Below the pieces are notes generated by a model. It ran no database searches. It was not told where the DNA came from and worked only from the letters and a program-made list of their open reading frames with translations. This document shows, one piece after another, positions 41,192 through 50,417 of a stretch of 54,303 nucleotides of DNA (position 1 is its first letter; each line of letters starts with the position of its first letter). The DNA lies in NCBI GenBank assembly GCA_947584295.1, contig CANPWM010000006.1:1-54303 (forward strand), read 5' to 3'. Position numbers and translations under genes: made by a program. The stretch is from an uncultured Oscillospiraceae bacterium (GTDB lineage: Bacteria; Bacillota; Clostridia; Oscillospirales; Oscillospiraceae).

Positions 41192-42323
41192 GTGACAACA
41201 AGACGTGAAAATAATTTTGATCTGCTCAGGATTATTAGCTGTATTGCCGTTATATTCATTCACGTGAGTACAGAATATATCAGATGGCTACCTGCAGCAT
41301 CAACGGCAAAATTACAGCAGCTTCAACAGACACGGGGTGGGTAATCTTCCTGTTTAATACATTATCGCGTTTTTCTGTACCCTGTTTCGTGATGCTCTCG
41401 GGTGCGTTTATTTTAGGGAGCCCCTATAACGGCGACAAGAAATTTTTCTATAGGAAAGCCCTTAAAAGTACGATGCTCACAACAGTGATTTTTCAGTACT
41501 ATATACTGTCTATTCTATGCTCAAGGCAGCATTTGGGAATATATATGTTCATGATGATGGTATTTTTGCAGTTTTAAAGCCTTTGTACTATACATTGACC
41601 GGCAGACCTTTTTTCCACATGTGGTATTTGTTTATGCTCTCCGGATTGTATTTTGTTACGCCATATGTAATAAGGGGAACAGAGATACTTAAATCAAAAG
41701 GGATAGATTTGTATGGCAAACCGGCTTGGGTGTTTCTTGCGTTGGCGAGCATCAGCTACTGGACAAGCTCTCATAAACTGGGATGGGATATTGGGGTACA
41801 GTTTTTATATTTGTCGTACTATATGGTTGGATATGCGATTTATCGATACTCAAAAAACCATAAAAACAATATTAGAGGGTTGGGCCTGATAGCGCTGGGG
41901 GCCGTTGTAGGGAGCGGTCAGGGGATATGTAGATATTTGACGTTTTCCAATGTCATGGATCTATCATGGACAGGTATTGATGTCTTTGCGTGCGAGGGGC
42001 TGGATCCGTTCACAGTGGTGTCATCTGTATTGATTTTTTCGGGATTTTCACTGCTAAAGATTAAAAAGAGTTTTTCAGCTCTCTCGTCATATATGTTCCT
42101 AGTTTTCCTGATTCACGCGGGCGTTTGGGATGTGATGTGCAATACAGTAATCAGAAAGCTCTCGTTTATAAGACAGAGTGTCCTGGCAATCCCATTTTGC
42201 GTAGTGATTATATTTTTTCTTTCTCTTATTGCGGCATACATATATAAATCACTTTGGAACAGATTTGATACTCGTTTTAATTTTACAGAAAAGTTCTTTA
42301 AGATATTTAAGCTTGCTGATTAA
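41192..42323 (+). pseudogene. Acyltransferase-3 family gene with two frame shifts
   Basis: The product is split over three frames: TTRRENNFDLLRIISCIAVI and FIHVSTEYIRW from GTG 41192, then WVIFLFNTLSRFSVPCFVML and SGAFILG from about 41311, then LYYTLTGRPFFHMWYLFMLS to 42323, a single 377-aa acyltransferase-3 protein (about ten helices, RxxH-like FIH motif). Adding one A to the A4 run at 41308-41311 and one T to the T5 run at 41489-41493 restores the frame throughout. As given, the gene is broken. Such enzymes O-acetylate capsule sugars. Homopolymer sequencing errors or slippage are possible explanations. Confidence 0.75.
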
Positions 42324-42401
42324 TTACATTGTTCTCAGCGCTGACGAAGGTTCATTTTACAACCTCTCAAAAAATAATAAAAAGAGAAATGGGGAGTTGA
42401 G

Positions 42402-42970
42402 TTGAACAGAGAGTTGGTTTCCACTATCAAAGCAGATTATTATAGAAATGTCGGAGAAAAAATAACAAAAAGGTCTGTGATGAGATTATTTCTGGTTCCC
42501 AACAATAACCGATGCAAATTTATGATTGTCTGGAGAATTGCGAGTGTTTATCAGTCAGGTATAAGAGGAAAATTGCTTAAGCTTATTTATAATATATATT
42601 CACGAAACTTCAATTTTGAAATACCGCTTGCCGCAACAATAGGGGAAGGTCTTCGACTTCCACATTTTGCGGGGGGGGGGTAGTATTACACCCTAATGTA
42701 ATCATAGGGAAGAATTGCGAGATAATGCAGGGCGTTACGGTAGGCAACAACATAATGAAAAGCCGGACTGATGTTGCAGAAATTGGTGACAATGTGATTT
42801 TGGGCTCCGGATGTAAAATTATAGGAGGGATTAAAATCGGAAGTAATGTTTTTGTTGGCGCGAATGCGGTAGTCACTCATGACGTTCCAGATAACTGCGT
42901 TGTTGCAGGGGTGCCTGCACGTATCATAAAGAGCGATGTTATGCCGGTTATTATTAATGATGATTATTAA
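42402..42970 (+). pseudogene. Serine-acetyltransferase-like O-acetyltransferase, off at G10
   Basis: TTG 42402 (GGGGAG site) opens MNRELVSTIKADYYRNVGEK, IWRIASVYQSGIRGKL-like helices and GLRLPHFAGGG, then TAG at 42681-42683. In another frame the product continues VVLHPNVIIGKNCEIMQGVT, then hexapeptide repeats (IGDNVILGSGCKIIGGIKIG, NVFVGANAVVTHDVP) to 42970. The break is exactly at a run of ten G (42671-42680). Eight or eleven G would join both parts into a normal left-handed beta-helix acetyltransferase of about 190 aa. It is probably a phase-variable gene captured in the off state. Confidence 0.8.
42671..42680 (+). repeat. G10 homopolymer inside acetyltransferase gene
   Basis: Ten consecutive G at the join between the helical N-terminal part and the hexapeptide domain. 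The frame is open with 8 or 11 G and closed with 9 or 10. Confidence 0.9.
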
Positions 42971-42984
42971 AGGAACAAATAAGC

Positions 42985-44430
42985 ATGTATCAAGGGAATA
43001 ATATTCTAAAGCATTTTACCATCATCGGCGGGGGTACTGTTGTTAATATGTTTGTGGGTCTTATTACCGCCCCAATAATCACGCGCCTTGTTGACCCAAA
43101 TGAGTATGGCCAATTATCAATTTTTATTCTTTATTCCAATATTGCCGTGATGGTACTTTGCTTGGGAATGGATCAATCTCTGGTAAGATACTTTTATGAA
43201 AGCTCAGATGAAGGGTTTAAACGAGCTCTCCTTATAAAATGTGTCCAGATCCCTTTACTCGTTACGCTTTCCCTTGGTGCGGTGATTTCGTTGCTGGCTC
43301 TTTCCAGAGCAGTGAGTTTTGAGTTCTCATCCGCTGTGATGGTTCTGCTGTGCCTTTTCACACTGGCGCAACTGGTTTACCGATTTAGTTTGCTCTTGGT
43401 GCGCTTGGAATATAAAAGCAAGCTGTATTCTCTCTTAAACATACTGCAAAAATTGTCCTATGTGTTACTGGCAATTGTTTTACTATTTCTAATCCAAGGG
43501 CATGATTTGGAAATTCTCTCGGTGGCAAATTTGGCTGCAGTATTCATATGCATGATGGCCAGTATATTTGCCCAAAAGGAATTTTGGAATGTAAAGAAGA
43601 ACAATAGCGCTTCTTGCTCAATCCCATTATCGGAGCTTATAAAATACGGATGGCCGTTTATTATATCAATGGGCTTGACAACCTTGTTTCAGACGATTGA
43701 CCAGATTTCTTTAAAGCTATTCAGTACTTACGCGCAGGTGGGGATATACGCATCCACCATGACCCTTGTTCATATATTTGCTATCGTTCAGTCTACTTTC
43801 AATACCCTGTGGGCTCCTATGGCGGTGGAACATTATACTAAGGATCCTGATGAGCGTAGCTTCTATCAGCGAGGAAACCAAATCATCACGGTCATTATGT
43901 TTTTTATTGGAATAACACTCATTCTATTCAAGGACATATTCGCAATCCTTCTTGGGGAAAAGTACCGAGAGGCAGCTTACATTCTGCCGTGTCTGATTTT
44001 TAATCCAATCATGTTCACGATTTCTGAGACCACAGTCAGTGGACTTGTTTTTATGAAAAAAAGCAAGCAGCAAATTCTTGTTGGGCTGATTTCGTGTATT
44101 ACTAACGCGATTGGAAATATGCTTCTGGTTCCCCGCTTTGGCGGACAAGGTGCGGCAATTTCAACGGGTTTTTCTTATATTGTCTTTTTTTCAATGCGGA
44201 CAGTTCTGTCAAACAGATACTTTAAAGTTAATTTTAAACTTGCAAGATTTTATCTTTTAACTTTAATCGTTTTCGCATATTCCTTATACAATACCTTTGT
44301 AAAATTTGGCGTTGGAGCGATATTAGGTTACTTGATATGCACTTTTTCGCTGGTCATTTTGTATTGGGAAACCGTTAAGTGGGGCGCAAATTACATTATT
44401 TGTTTATTGAAGGAATTGACATCCAGATAG
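42985..44430 (+). CDS. wzx: Wzx-type polysaccharide flippase
   Basis: 481 aa with about 12-14 hydrophobic segments across the full length (MATE/PST superfamily): HFTIIGGGTVVNMFVGLITA, PIITRLVDPNEYGQLSIFIL at the N terminus, later GWPFIISMGLTTLFQTIDQI, WAPMAVEHYTKDPDERSFY. It moves the lipid-linked repeat unit across the membrane. It is AT-rich, in the core of the locus, 14 bp after the acetyltransferase. Confidence 0.92.
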   Translation: MYQGNNILKHFTIIGGGTVVNMFVGLITAPIITRLVDPNEYGQLSIFILYSNIAVMVLCLGMDQSLVRYFYESSDEGFKRALLIKCVQIPLLVTLSLGAVISLLALSRAVSFEFSSAVMVLLCLFTLAQLVYRFSLLLVRLEYKSKLYSLLNILQKLSYVLLAIVLLFLIQGHDLEILSVANLAAVFICMMASIFAQKEFWNVKKNNSASCSIPLSELIKYGWPFIISMGLTTLFQTIDQISLKLFSTYAQVGIYASTMTLVHIFAIVQSTFNTLWAPMAVEHYTKDPDERSFYQRGNQIITVIMFFIGITLILFKDIFAILLGEKYREAAYILPCLIFNPIMFTISETTVSGLVFMKKSKQQILVGLISCITNAIGNMLLVPRFGGQGAAISTGFSYIVFFSMRTVLSNRYFKVNFKLARFYLLTLIVFAYSLYNTFVKFGVGAILGYLICTFSLVILYWETVKWGANYIICLLKELTSR

Positions 44431-44481
44431 TTCGGAAAAGCCAATCCAAAAGCATTATTTTAGTCAGGAGAGTGTTGCTGA

Positions 44482-45525
44482 ATGAAAATCGCAATGTTTG
44501 CGCCAATGTTTCTCCCGCCCGGAGGGACCTTTAACAATTATTTTGAATATTGGCAAAAATCCGCGGCTTCAAATTGTAAGATAGATTTTTTTGTTCCGAC
44601 CAATATTGATACTAGAAGATATAAAGATTATAGCAATATACATTTTATATCCATGACCGACGAGGAGTTTTGGGAAAAGATAGAGGCCGTATTAGGATTT
44701 CGCATCGCAAGAGGATATTATAAGACAGCTGAGCTCAGGCCGTTTTTTGGGATAGTGTTTAAGGATATACTGAAAGACTATGACTATTGGGGAAGCACAG
44801 AGTTTGACGTAATATATGGAGATATTTTTCACTTTGTTCAGCCATATCTCGACCAGGGAGAAAAAATAATCGGGAAGCACGATTTTTTCCGCCTGATAAA
44901 AAATACTGACGAAATGAGGGAAATGCCCTTCCGAAAAGTAACTGGCATGTCATATCCATTGACCTTGGAAAAAGCCTTTTCAACTAACTTTTGCTGGTAT
45001 TTTGGAGAATTTCGTGGCATGGGGATTCGTTATTTCCAAGCGGGGGTCCATGAAGTATCGCTGAATGATTATCTGGCGCAGGTAAAACCGGGAAACACTT
45101 TCTTTGAATGTAATTTTATGCCCGGGAAGTGGAATTTTAAGTGGAACAACGGAAAACTGATTGGCAACGATGAAAAAGGCAATGAGAAAGAATTCCTACT
45201 GGCGCATTTCCAAAAGAGAAAGCTGGAAACCAGTGAAAGCTCTTGTGACGGGAATGTTTTTTACATCATTCCAAATGAGATAACATCATTATGCGATGGA
45301 TATCAGTATTGCGAAAAATCGATACTATATAATTTAAAGTGGAAAAATAGAGTTTACAAAAATGCAATTAAAGACCAACGCTTGGTTGGGGATGAGGGGA
45401 GACGTATTTGGGAAGAGATTTATGCCTATTGTAAACAAAACGGCCTTGGAGATTTTGAGGATAATAACTCTGCTGGTCGAAGAATTAAAGATATAATCAA
45501 AAGAATGTTGATTTGGAAATTATAA
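44482..45525 (+). CDS. DUF6625-like putative glycosyltransferase
   Basis: 347 aa. KIAMFAPMFLPPGGTFNNYF at the start, then YKTAELRPFFGIVFKDILKD, YDYWGSTEFDVIYGDI (DxD-like acidic cluster) and GKHDFFRLIKNTDEMR. The KxRPFFG/DYWG-D-DxxxGDI pattern is that of proteins annotated DUF6625, found in capsule loci and thought to be GT-A-like transferases. There are no membrane segments. The donor and acceptor are unknown. Last AT-rich gene before the deoxysugar block. Confidence 0.7.
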   Translation: MKIAMFAPMFLPPGGTFNNYFEYWQKSAASNCKIDFFVPTNIDTRRYKDYSNIHFISMTDEEFWEKIEAVLGFRIARGYYKTAELRPFFGIVFKDILKDYDYWGSTEFDVIYGDIFHFVQPYLDQGEKIIGKHDFFRLIKNTDEMREMPFRKVTGMSYPLTLEKAFSTNFCWYFGEFRGMGIRYFQAGVHEVSLNDYLAQVKPGNTFFECNFMPGKWNFKWNNGKLIGNDEKGNEKEFLLAHFQKRKLETSESSCDGNVFYIIPNEITSLCDGYQYCEKSILYNLKWKNRVYKNAIKDQRLVGDEGRRIWEEIYAYCKQNGLGDFEDNNSAGRRIKDIIKRMLIWKL

Positions 45526-45567
45526 GTCGTTTGCGAAAGCTTGCAACAATCAGGAAGAGATGGTTTC

Positions 45568-46881
45568 ATGGACGGGCCTTTCAATATAAGTAATTGGTTA
45601 GAACATCTGGATAGGAAGATTCACGTCTCCATCCGACGCATTCCTTTTTCCTCCTGTACTCCCTGGTACTACGACAAATCCGTCGGCGAGATCCGTAACC
45701 CTGGAGGGAGCTTTTTCCGGGTGAAGGGGCTCCGTGTGTTGGAGGGGGAACGGGTAGTTGTGGAACAGCCAATCATTCTCCAAGATGAAATTGGTTACCT
45801 CGGTATCATCCGCAAGCGTATCAATGGCGAATTCCACTACCTGATGCAGGCGAAGATCGAGCCGGGGAACGTGAACAAGATCCAAATTTCTCCCACCATC
45901 CAGGCTACAAAATCCAACTTCACCCAGAAGCACGGCGGCAAAAAGCCGGCGTATCTGGACTATTTCATCAACGCCGAGAAATACAAGATCGTCGTGGATC
46001 AGATCCAGTCGGAGCAATCCTCCCGGTTCCAGGGCAAGCGCAACCGAAACATCGTCATCGACGTGGGCGATGAGGACGTGGAGATCCTTCCATCGCACAT
46101 GTGGATGACTATGCCGCAAATCAAAGAGCTCATGCGAGTGGACAACCTTGTGAACATGGACACCCGCACTGTGCTGTCCTGCCTGCCGCTGGAGAGCCCG
46201 GAATACTTGGAGCAGGTCACCGATGAAGCTTTGAAACGGTCAATCATTGGCCAGCAGCCAAGCAATCTCACAGAAATTTACCACTACATAAATAACTTCA
46301 AGATGTTTGACGAGACCGAACGGCGGCTCGTGCCGCTGAGGTCGCTCAAAAGCTGGGAAATGCGGGACGACGAGATTGTCTGCCGGGAGCCTTACAGCTT
46401 CAAGGTGATCTTCTGCGACATCGAGATCGAGGGCCGCGAGGTCAAGCACTGGTGTCAGCCGCTTTTCGAGGCGGCGGGAATCGCCACCTTTGGCCTCCTG
46501 ACTCGCGTAAACCAAGGCGTTCGTGAGTTTCTGGTCCGGGCCACGCCGGAGGTCGGTTGCTTCGATAAAATCGAGCTGGGCCCATCCGTCCAGCGGGAGT
46601 ACATTCACGATGAGACCAGGTACACCGCTGTGGACAAGCTGTTTGATGAACACCTGAAAACCGGCCAGGGCGTGAAGTTTGACACACTTCTCTCCGAGGA
46701 GGGTGGGCGCTTCTACCATGAGCAGAACAGGAATGTCATTGTTGAGGTCGCCCCGGACGAGCTGCCGAAGCCGCCGGAGGGGTATTTCTGGACGGACTAC
46801 AAAACCTTGGGGGCGCTTTTGAAGATCAACAACTGCCTGAACATTCAGCTTCGCAATCTCTTATCTGTATTGGAGTGGTGA
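45568..46881 (+). CDS. NDP-hexose 2,3-dehydratase
   Basis: 437 aa from the ATG at 45568 (GAAGAG upstream; the TTG at 45541 is weaker). Two homologous halves, each with a conserved block: FRVKGLRVLEGERVVVEQPI, LGIIRKRINGEFHYLMQAKI, PTIQATKSNFTQKHGGKKPA, RNRNIVIDV..., and again FGLLTRVNQGVREFLVRATP, EVGCFDKIELGPSVQREYIH, RNVIVEV. This is the EryBVI/SpnO/UrdS family, which removes the C2 hydroxyl of dTDP-4-keto-6-deoxyglucose. It is well known from actinomycete antibiotic pathways and rare in capsule loci. Two bp ahead of its usual partner reductase. Confidence 0.9.
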   Translation: MDGPFNISNWLEHLDRKIHVSIRRIPFSSCTPWYYDKSVGEIRNPGGSFFRVKGLRVLEGERVVVEQPIILQDEIGYLGIIRKRINGEFHYLMQAKIEPGNVNKIQISPTIQATKSNFTQKHGGKKPAYLDYFINAEKYKIVVDQIQSEQSSRFQGKRNRNIVIDVGDEDVEILPSHMWMTMPQIKELMRVDNLVNMDTRTVLSCLPLESPEYLEQVTDEALKRSIIGQQPSNLTEIYHYINNFKMFDETERRLVPLRSLKSWEMRDDEIVCREPYSFKVIFCDIEIEGREVKHWCQPLFEAAGIATFGLLTRVNQGVREFLVRATPEVGCFDKIELGPSVQREYIHDETRYTAVDKLFDEHLKTGQGVKFDTLLSEEGGRFYHEQNRNVIVEVAPDELPKPPEGYFWTDYKTLGALLKINNCLNIQLRNLLSVLEW

Positions 46882-46882
46882 C

Positions 46883-47890
46883 ATGGACAAGGTTAGGATC
46901 GGGGTCATCTGCCCCTCTGAAATAGCGTTTCGCCGCTTCATGCCGGCGATCCAAAAATGCGAAAGTGCCGAGTACATCGGCGTCGCCCACGCCAGCGCGG
47001 AGGAGTGGGATGGGAATGTCCCCGATGGCCTTGTGGACGCGGAGCTTGCCAAGGCGAAGAGCTTCCAGAAGGAGTACGGCGGAAAGGTCTACGACAGCTA
47101 CGAGGCGCTTCTGTCCTCATCGGACATAGACGCGGTGTATCTCCCTCTTCCCCCGGCACTGCACTATAAATGGGCGAGGAAAGCCCTTGAAAATGGCAAG
47201 CACATTTTCCTTGAAAAGCCGTCCACCACGAGCCTCGGCAACACAGAGGACTTAATAAATCTTGCAAGAGAAAAGCTCCTTGCCGTCCATGAGAACTATA
47301 TGTTCGCCTTCCACAAACAGCTTGAGGAGATAGCGGGCATCGTCAATAGCGGCGAGCTGGGGGATGTGAGGCTCTACCGCATCGCTTTTGGATTTCCAAG
47401 GCGCGCGCAGAATGACTTCCGCTACAATAAATCCCTTGGTGGCGGAGCGCTTTTGGACTGCGGAGGCTATACCTTAAAGCTGGCGACGATGCTCCTTGGT
47501 GACACGGCAAAGATCGCCACATCGCGGCTTAACTACATGGACGGCTTTGAGGTGGACATGTACGGCAGCGCCACCATGGTCAACGACCGGGGGGTGACGG
47601 CACAGCTCTCCTTCGGCATGGACAACAGCTACAAGTGTGAGCTGGAGATATGGGGGAGCAAGGGATGCCTGACCACCGGCCGTATCCTGACCGCCCCTGA
47701 AGGTTTCGAGCCCACAGCGGAGATAAAAGTAGGAAATGAGACCCAGACAGTAAAGCTTTCCGCGGACGATACATTCAAAAAGTCTATCCAAAAGTTCTGC
47801 TGGTGCGTGGCGGATGACAGGGAGCGTGTAGAGAACTACGCTGCCATCGGCCGACAGGCGGAGCTGGTAGAAAATATCAAGGAGGCGTAA
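46883..47890 (+). CDS. Gfo/Idh/MocA 3-ketoreductase of deoxysugar path
   Basis: 335 aa. Rossmann start RIGVICPSEIAFRRFMPAIQ, substrate loop VYLPLPPALHYKWARKALEN, GKHIFLEKPSTTSLGNTEDL (EKP motif), LAVHENYMFAFHKQLEEI and GGGALLDCGGYTLKLATMLL (DxGxY-like). The KijD10/SpnN/UrdT group of this family reduces the 3-keto group left by the 2,3-dehydratase. Position directly behind that dehydratase supports this role. The two genes are translationally linked. Confidence 0.85.
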   Translation: MDKVRIGVICPSEIAFRRFMPAIQKCESAEYIGVAHASAEEWDGNVPDGLVDAELAKAKSFQKEYGGKVYDSYEALLSSSDIDAVYLPLPPALHYKWARKALENGKHIFLEKPSTTSLGNTEDLINLAREKLLAVHENYMFAFHKQLEEIAGIVNSGELGDVRLYRIAFGFPRRAQNDFRYNKSLGGGALLDCGGYTLKLATMLLGDTAKIATSRLNYMDGFEVDMYGSATMVNDRGVTAQLSFGMDNSYKCELEIWGSKGCLTTGRILTAPEGFEPTAEIKVGNETQTVKLSADDTFKKSIQKFCWCVADDRERVENYAAIGRQAELVENIKEA

Positions 47891-47893
47891 ATC

Positions 47894-48466
47894 ATGGCCG
47901 GAGTTAAAATAACCGAACTCGAATTAGCTGGAGTAAAGGTCATAGAGCCTACCTATTTTGAGGATAACCGGGGGTATAGTGCGGAGGCATACAATAATCG
48001 GACTCTCCGGGAGTATGGTATCAATACAAAATTTGTGGTGGATTATATCTGCTTTAACAAAGAGGCAGGGACAATCAGGGGGATTCATTTTCAAAATAAT
48101 CCCCATCCCCAAGTGAAGCTTGTACGCGTACTTCACGGAGAGATTTTGGATTTTGTTGTCGATTTACGTAAAGACTCTCCGACCTACAAGAAATGGACGA
48201 GCATGATTGTTTCTGAAGAAAATCGAAAACAGCTTTATTTACCCAGCGGCTACGGTCATGCGTATGTGACACGGGAGCCTGGTACGGTGGTGCTCTATAA
48301 ATTCGACGATTACTATGACCGCAGGCTTGTGCGGGCGGTGCGCTGGAACGATCCGGAACTGGGATTGGATTGGAATATTAATGACCCGGTGCTTTCGGCA
48401 TCAGACAGTAGAGCGCCTTTCCTGCGTGAAAGTGATGTCAATCTTACCATGGAGGAAAACGCCTGA
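47894..48466 (+). CDS. rmlC: RmlC-type dTDP-4-ketosugar 3,5(5)-epimerase
   Basis: 190 aa cupin from the ATG at 47894 (GGAGG site). VIEPTYFEDNRGYSAEAYNN, INTKFVVDYICFNKEAGTIR, GIHFQNNPHPQVKLVRVLHG (catalytic His), EILDFVVDLRKDSPTYKKW, LYLPSGYGHAYVTREPGTVV, YKFDDYYDRRLVRAVRWNDP. It turns D- into L-configured 4-ketosugars. No RmlD is found in this block, so its product is probably not rhamnose. The stop overlaps the next start (TGATG). Confidence 0.9.
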   Translation: MAGVKITELELAGVKVIEPTYFEDNRGYSAEAYNNRTLREYGINTKFVVDYICFNKEAGTIRGIHFQNNPHPQVKLVRVLHGEILDFVVDLRKDSPTYKKWTSMIVSEENRKQLYLPSGYGHAYVTREPGTVVLYKFDDYYDRRLVRAVRWNDPELGLDWNINDPVLSASDSRAPFLRESDVNLTMEENA

Positions 48467-49461
48467 TGAAAACGGCCATCGTCACTGGTTCTGGTGGGTT
48501 CATCGGCGGAGCCATGACTACTTTTTTGCTGGACAAGGGCGTGAAGGTCTACGGGGTGGACATTTCCGAAAAGGCCCTCGCACGCCACGCAGGGCGGGAC
48601 GGCTTTACCCCGGTCATTGCGAAATTTGGAGATTACCCCAGGCTCCACGAGATGATACATGATGACGTGGACGTGTTCTATCACTTCGCATGGCAAGGCG
48701 TCTTCGGAGAAGCCTTCAAGGACTATCATCTGCAACTTTCCAATGCCGCTTATGCCGGGGACGCAATCAACGAGGCCATCAAAATAGGTTGCAAAAAGTT
48801 TGTCCTCGCTGGAACTATGAACGAGTACGAGATGGATAATTATATCAAGGCAGATTACATAGAGCCTCGGTATACGTATATATATTCTGCTGCTAAACAA
48901 ATCGCTGAGGCTGTTTGCAAGACGCTGGCGTTTAACAAGGGGATAGAGTTCGACTGCGGCAGGATAGCGATGGCTTACGGTGAGAATAATCGCTCCCTGA
49001 TGGTTCCCAATGTAGTCATGAAAAATCTGCTCACAAACACCCCCTGCAAGCTTGTGGAGGGTACGAACCTCTACGATATGATATACATTGATGACATCGT
49101 CCATGCTTTTTACGCCATAGGCGAAAGCGGTGTCAATATGAAGAGCTACTATGTGGGCCACAGGAAGATATGCACATTCAGGGAACTCATGGAGAAAATT
49201 GGGGCGATACTTAACCCCGATTGCCCACTTTTTTTCGGCCAATACCCGGACACGCCGTCCGGGGTGGACTATGCCCACATCGACCTTGATGCCCTTTACC
49301 ATGACACAGGCTTCGAGTGCGGGGCCAATTTCGAGGAGAGTATCATGAAAACGGCAAATTGGATCAAAGCTGAAATGATTCCCGAAAAATCCCAGCGGGG
49401 GGGGGTAATTTATAACCATATAATCTTCCTCTATGCCACCCGAAAGGCGGTGGCGGCATGA
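48466..49461 (+). CDS. NAD-dependent sugar epimerase/4-ketoreductase, G9 near end
   Basis: 331 aa extended SDR: AIVTGSGGFIGGAMTTFLLD, VFYHFAWQGVFGEAFKDYHL, KFVLAGTMNEYEM, catalytic YIYSAAKQIAE, VEGTNLYDMIYIDDIVHAFY. It is a candidate 4-ketoreductase for the trideoxysugar. The normal C terminus probably ends near MKTANWIKAEMIP. A run of nine G (49397-49405) then carries the frame through SQRGGVIYNHIIFLYATRKA to a TGA overlapping the next ATG. With 8 or 10 G it would stop at about 49408-49413 instead. It is paralogous to the next gene. Confidence 0.82.
   Translation: MKTAIVTGSGGFIGGAMTTFLLDKGVKVYGVDISEKALARHAGRDGFTPVIAKFGDYPRLHEMIHDDVDVFYHFAWQGVFGEAFKDYHLQLSNAAYAGDAINEAIKIGCKKFVLAGTMNEYEMDNYIKADYIEPRYTYIYSAAKQIAEAVCKTLAFNKGIEFDCGRIAMAYGENNRSLMVPNVVMKNLLTNTPCKLVEGTNLYDMIYIDDIVHAFYAIGESGVNMKSYYVGHRKICTFRELMEKIGAILNPDCPLFFGQYPDTPSGVDYAHIDLDALYHDTGFECGANFEESIMKTANWIKAEMIPEKSQRGGVIYNHIIFLYATRKAVAA
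49397..49405 (+). repeat. G9 homopolymer at 3' end of SDR gene
   Basis: Nine consecutive G in the last 70 bp of the 48466 gene. Only the nine-G state (or plus/minus three) extends translation to the start codon of the next gene; other states stop about 50 bp short of it. Confidence 0.9.
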
Positions 49462-50378
49462 GAACGGCTATTGTCACAGGGGCAGGCGGCTTCATCGGGG
49501 GAGCATTGACGGAGTTATTGCTCGACAAGGGCATTATCGTCTACGGTGTTGACATCTCCGAGAAACTACTTGCAAGGCACGCTGGAAAGGCTGGTTTCCA
49601 CCCCATTATTGCGGATTTTTCAAAATACGCTCGACTTCATGAGCTGGTCAATGATGATATAGATGTTTTCTACCACTTTGCTTGGAAAGGCTACGGAAAA
49701 GACACGCAGAACTTTGACGTGCAGATTAATAATGTAATTGGCACAGAGAAAGCATGTGAAGCCGCTGGAATAATTAGGTGCAGAAAGTTTGTTTTTGCAT
49801 GTTCAAGTTATGAGTATCAGAAGAGTTATCTCAATGGCAAGACTGGATTATGTAGCGTTTATGGCGCTGCCAAAGCAGCATCAAGATCTTTTGCAGAAGT
49901 TGTTTCTCACCGTATGGGTATGCAGTTTTGTGGTGCTGCATTTACTAATGTTTTTGGCATTGGCGATAGATCTAGCAGGTCAACCAACACAATAATCAGA
50001 AAGCTTCTTAGAGGAAAGGACATTAACGCCACCAAAGGGGATGACTTATATGACTGGTCATATATTGATGATGTCGTTGGTGGCCTTTACGCAGTTGGAG
50101 AGAAAGGTATAGATGGAAAGGAATACTATGTTGGAAGCAATCGTCTTAGGCCGTTCAAAGACATTATTACTGAAGTGAGAGATATTGTATCTCCTGGCTC
50201 AGAGATTCATTTTGGCACATTTGAGGATAATGCTTATGTAGATTATACCAATATTGACGTGTACCAGCTATACAGAGATACAGGATATTATCCACTCTCT
50301 GATTTTAAAGAGAGTATAATTAAAACAGCAAAATGGTTACAAGACAAGGAGACAGATAAATATCTGGCTGATTATTGA
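49458..50378 (+). CDS. NAD-dependent sugar epimerase/4-ketoreductase (paralog)
   Basis: 306 aa extended SDR. The N-terminal 75 residues closely follow the previous gene (VTGAGGFIGGALTELLLDKG, DISEKLLARHAGKAGFHPII, FYHFAWKGYGKDTQ). After about 49,700 both the protein and the base composition diverge, becoming AT-rich. Catalytic SVYGAAKAASRS; GDDLYDWSYIDDVVGGLYAV. Start ATG overlaps the previous stop by ATGA. It is the second candidate 4-ketoreductase or epimerase of the deoxysugar block. Confidence 0.82.
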   Translation: MRTAIVTGAGGFIGGALTELLLDKGIIVYGVDISEKLLARHAGKAGFHPIIADFSKYARLHELVNDDIDVFYHFAWKGYGKDTQNFDVQINNVIGTEKACEAAGIIRCRKFVFACSSYEYQKSYLNGKTGLCSVYGAAKAASRSFAEVVSHRMGMQFCGAAFTNVFGIGDRSSRSTNTIIRKLLRGKDINATKGDDLYDWSYIDDVVGGLYAVGEKGIDGKEYYVGSNRLRPFKDIITEVRDIVSPGSEIHFGTFEDNAYVDYTNIDVYQLYRDTGYYPLSDFKESIIKTAKWLQDKETDKYLADY

Positions 50379-50417
50379 TAGGTTGTTAGGACAAATTATA
50401 TCGGGAGGAGAAATATC

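Noticed and set aside
41308-41493. Reading the split acyltransferase as three separate small genes
   Set aside because: The pieces follow one another in the order and spacing of a single acyltransferase-3 protein, and none has its own ribosome site.
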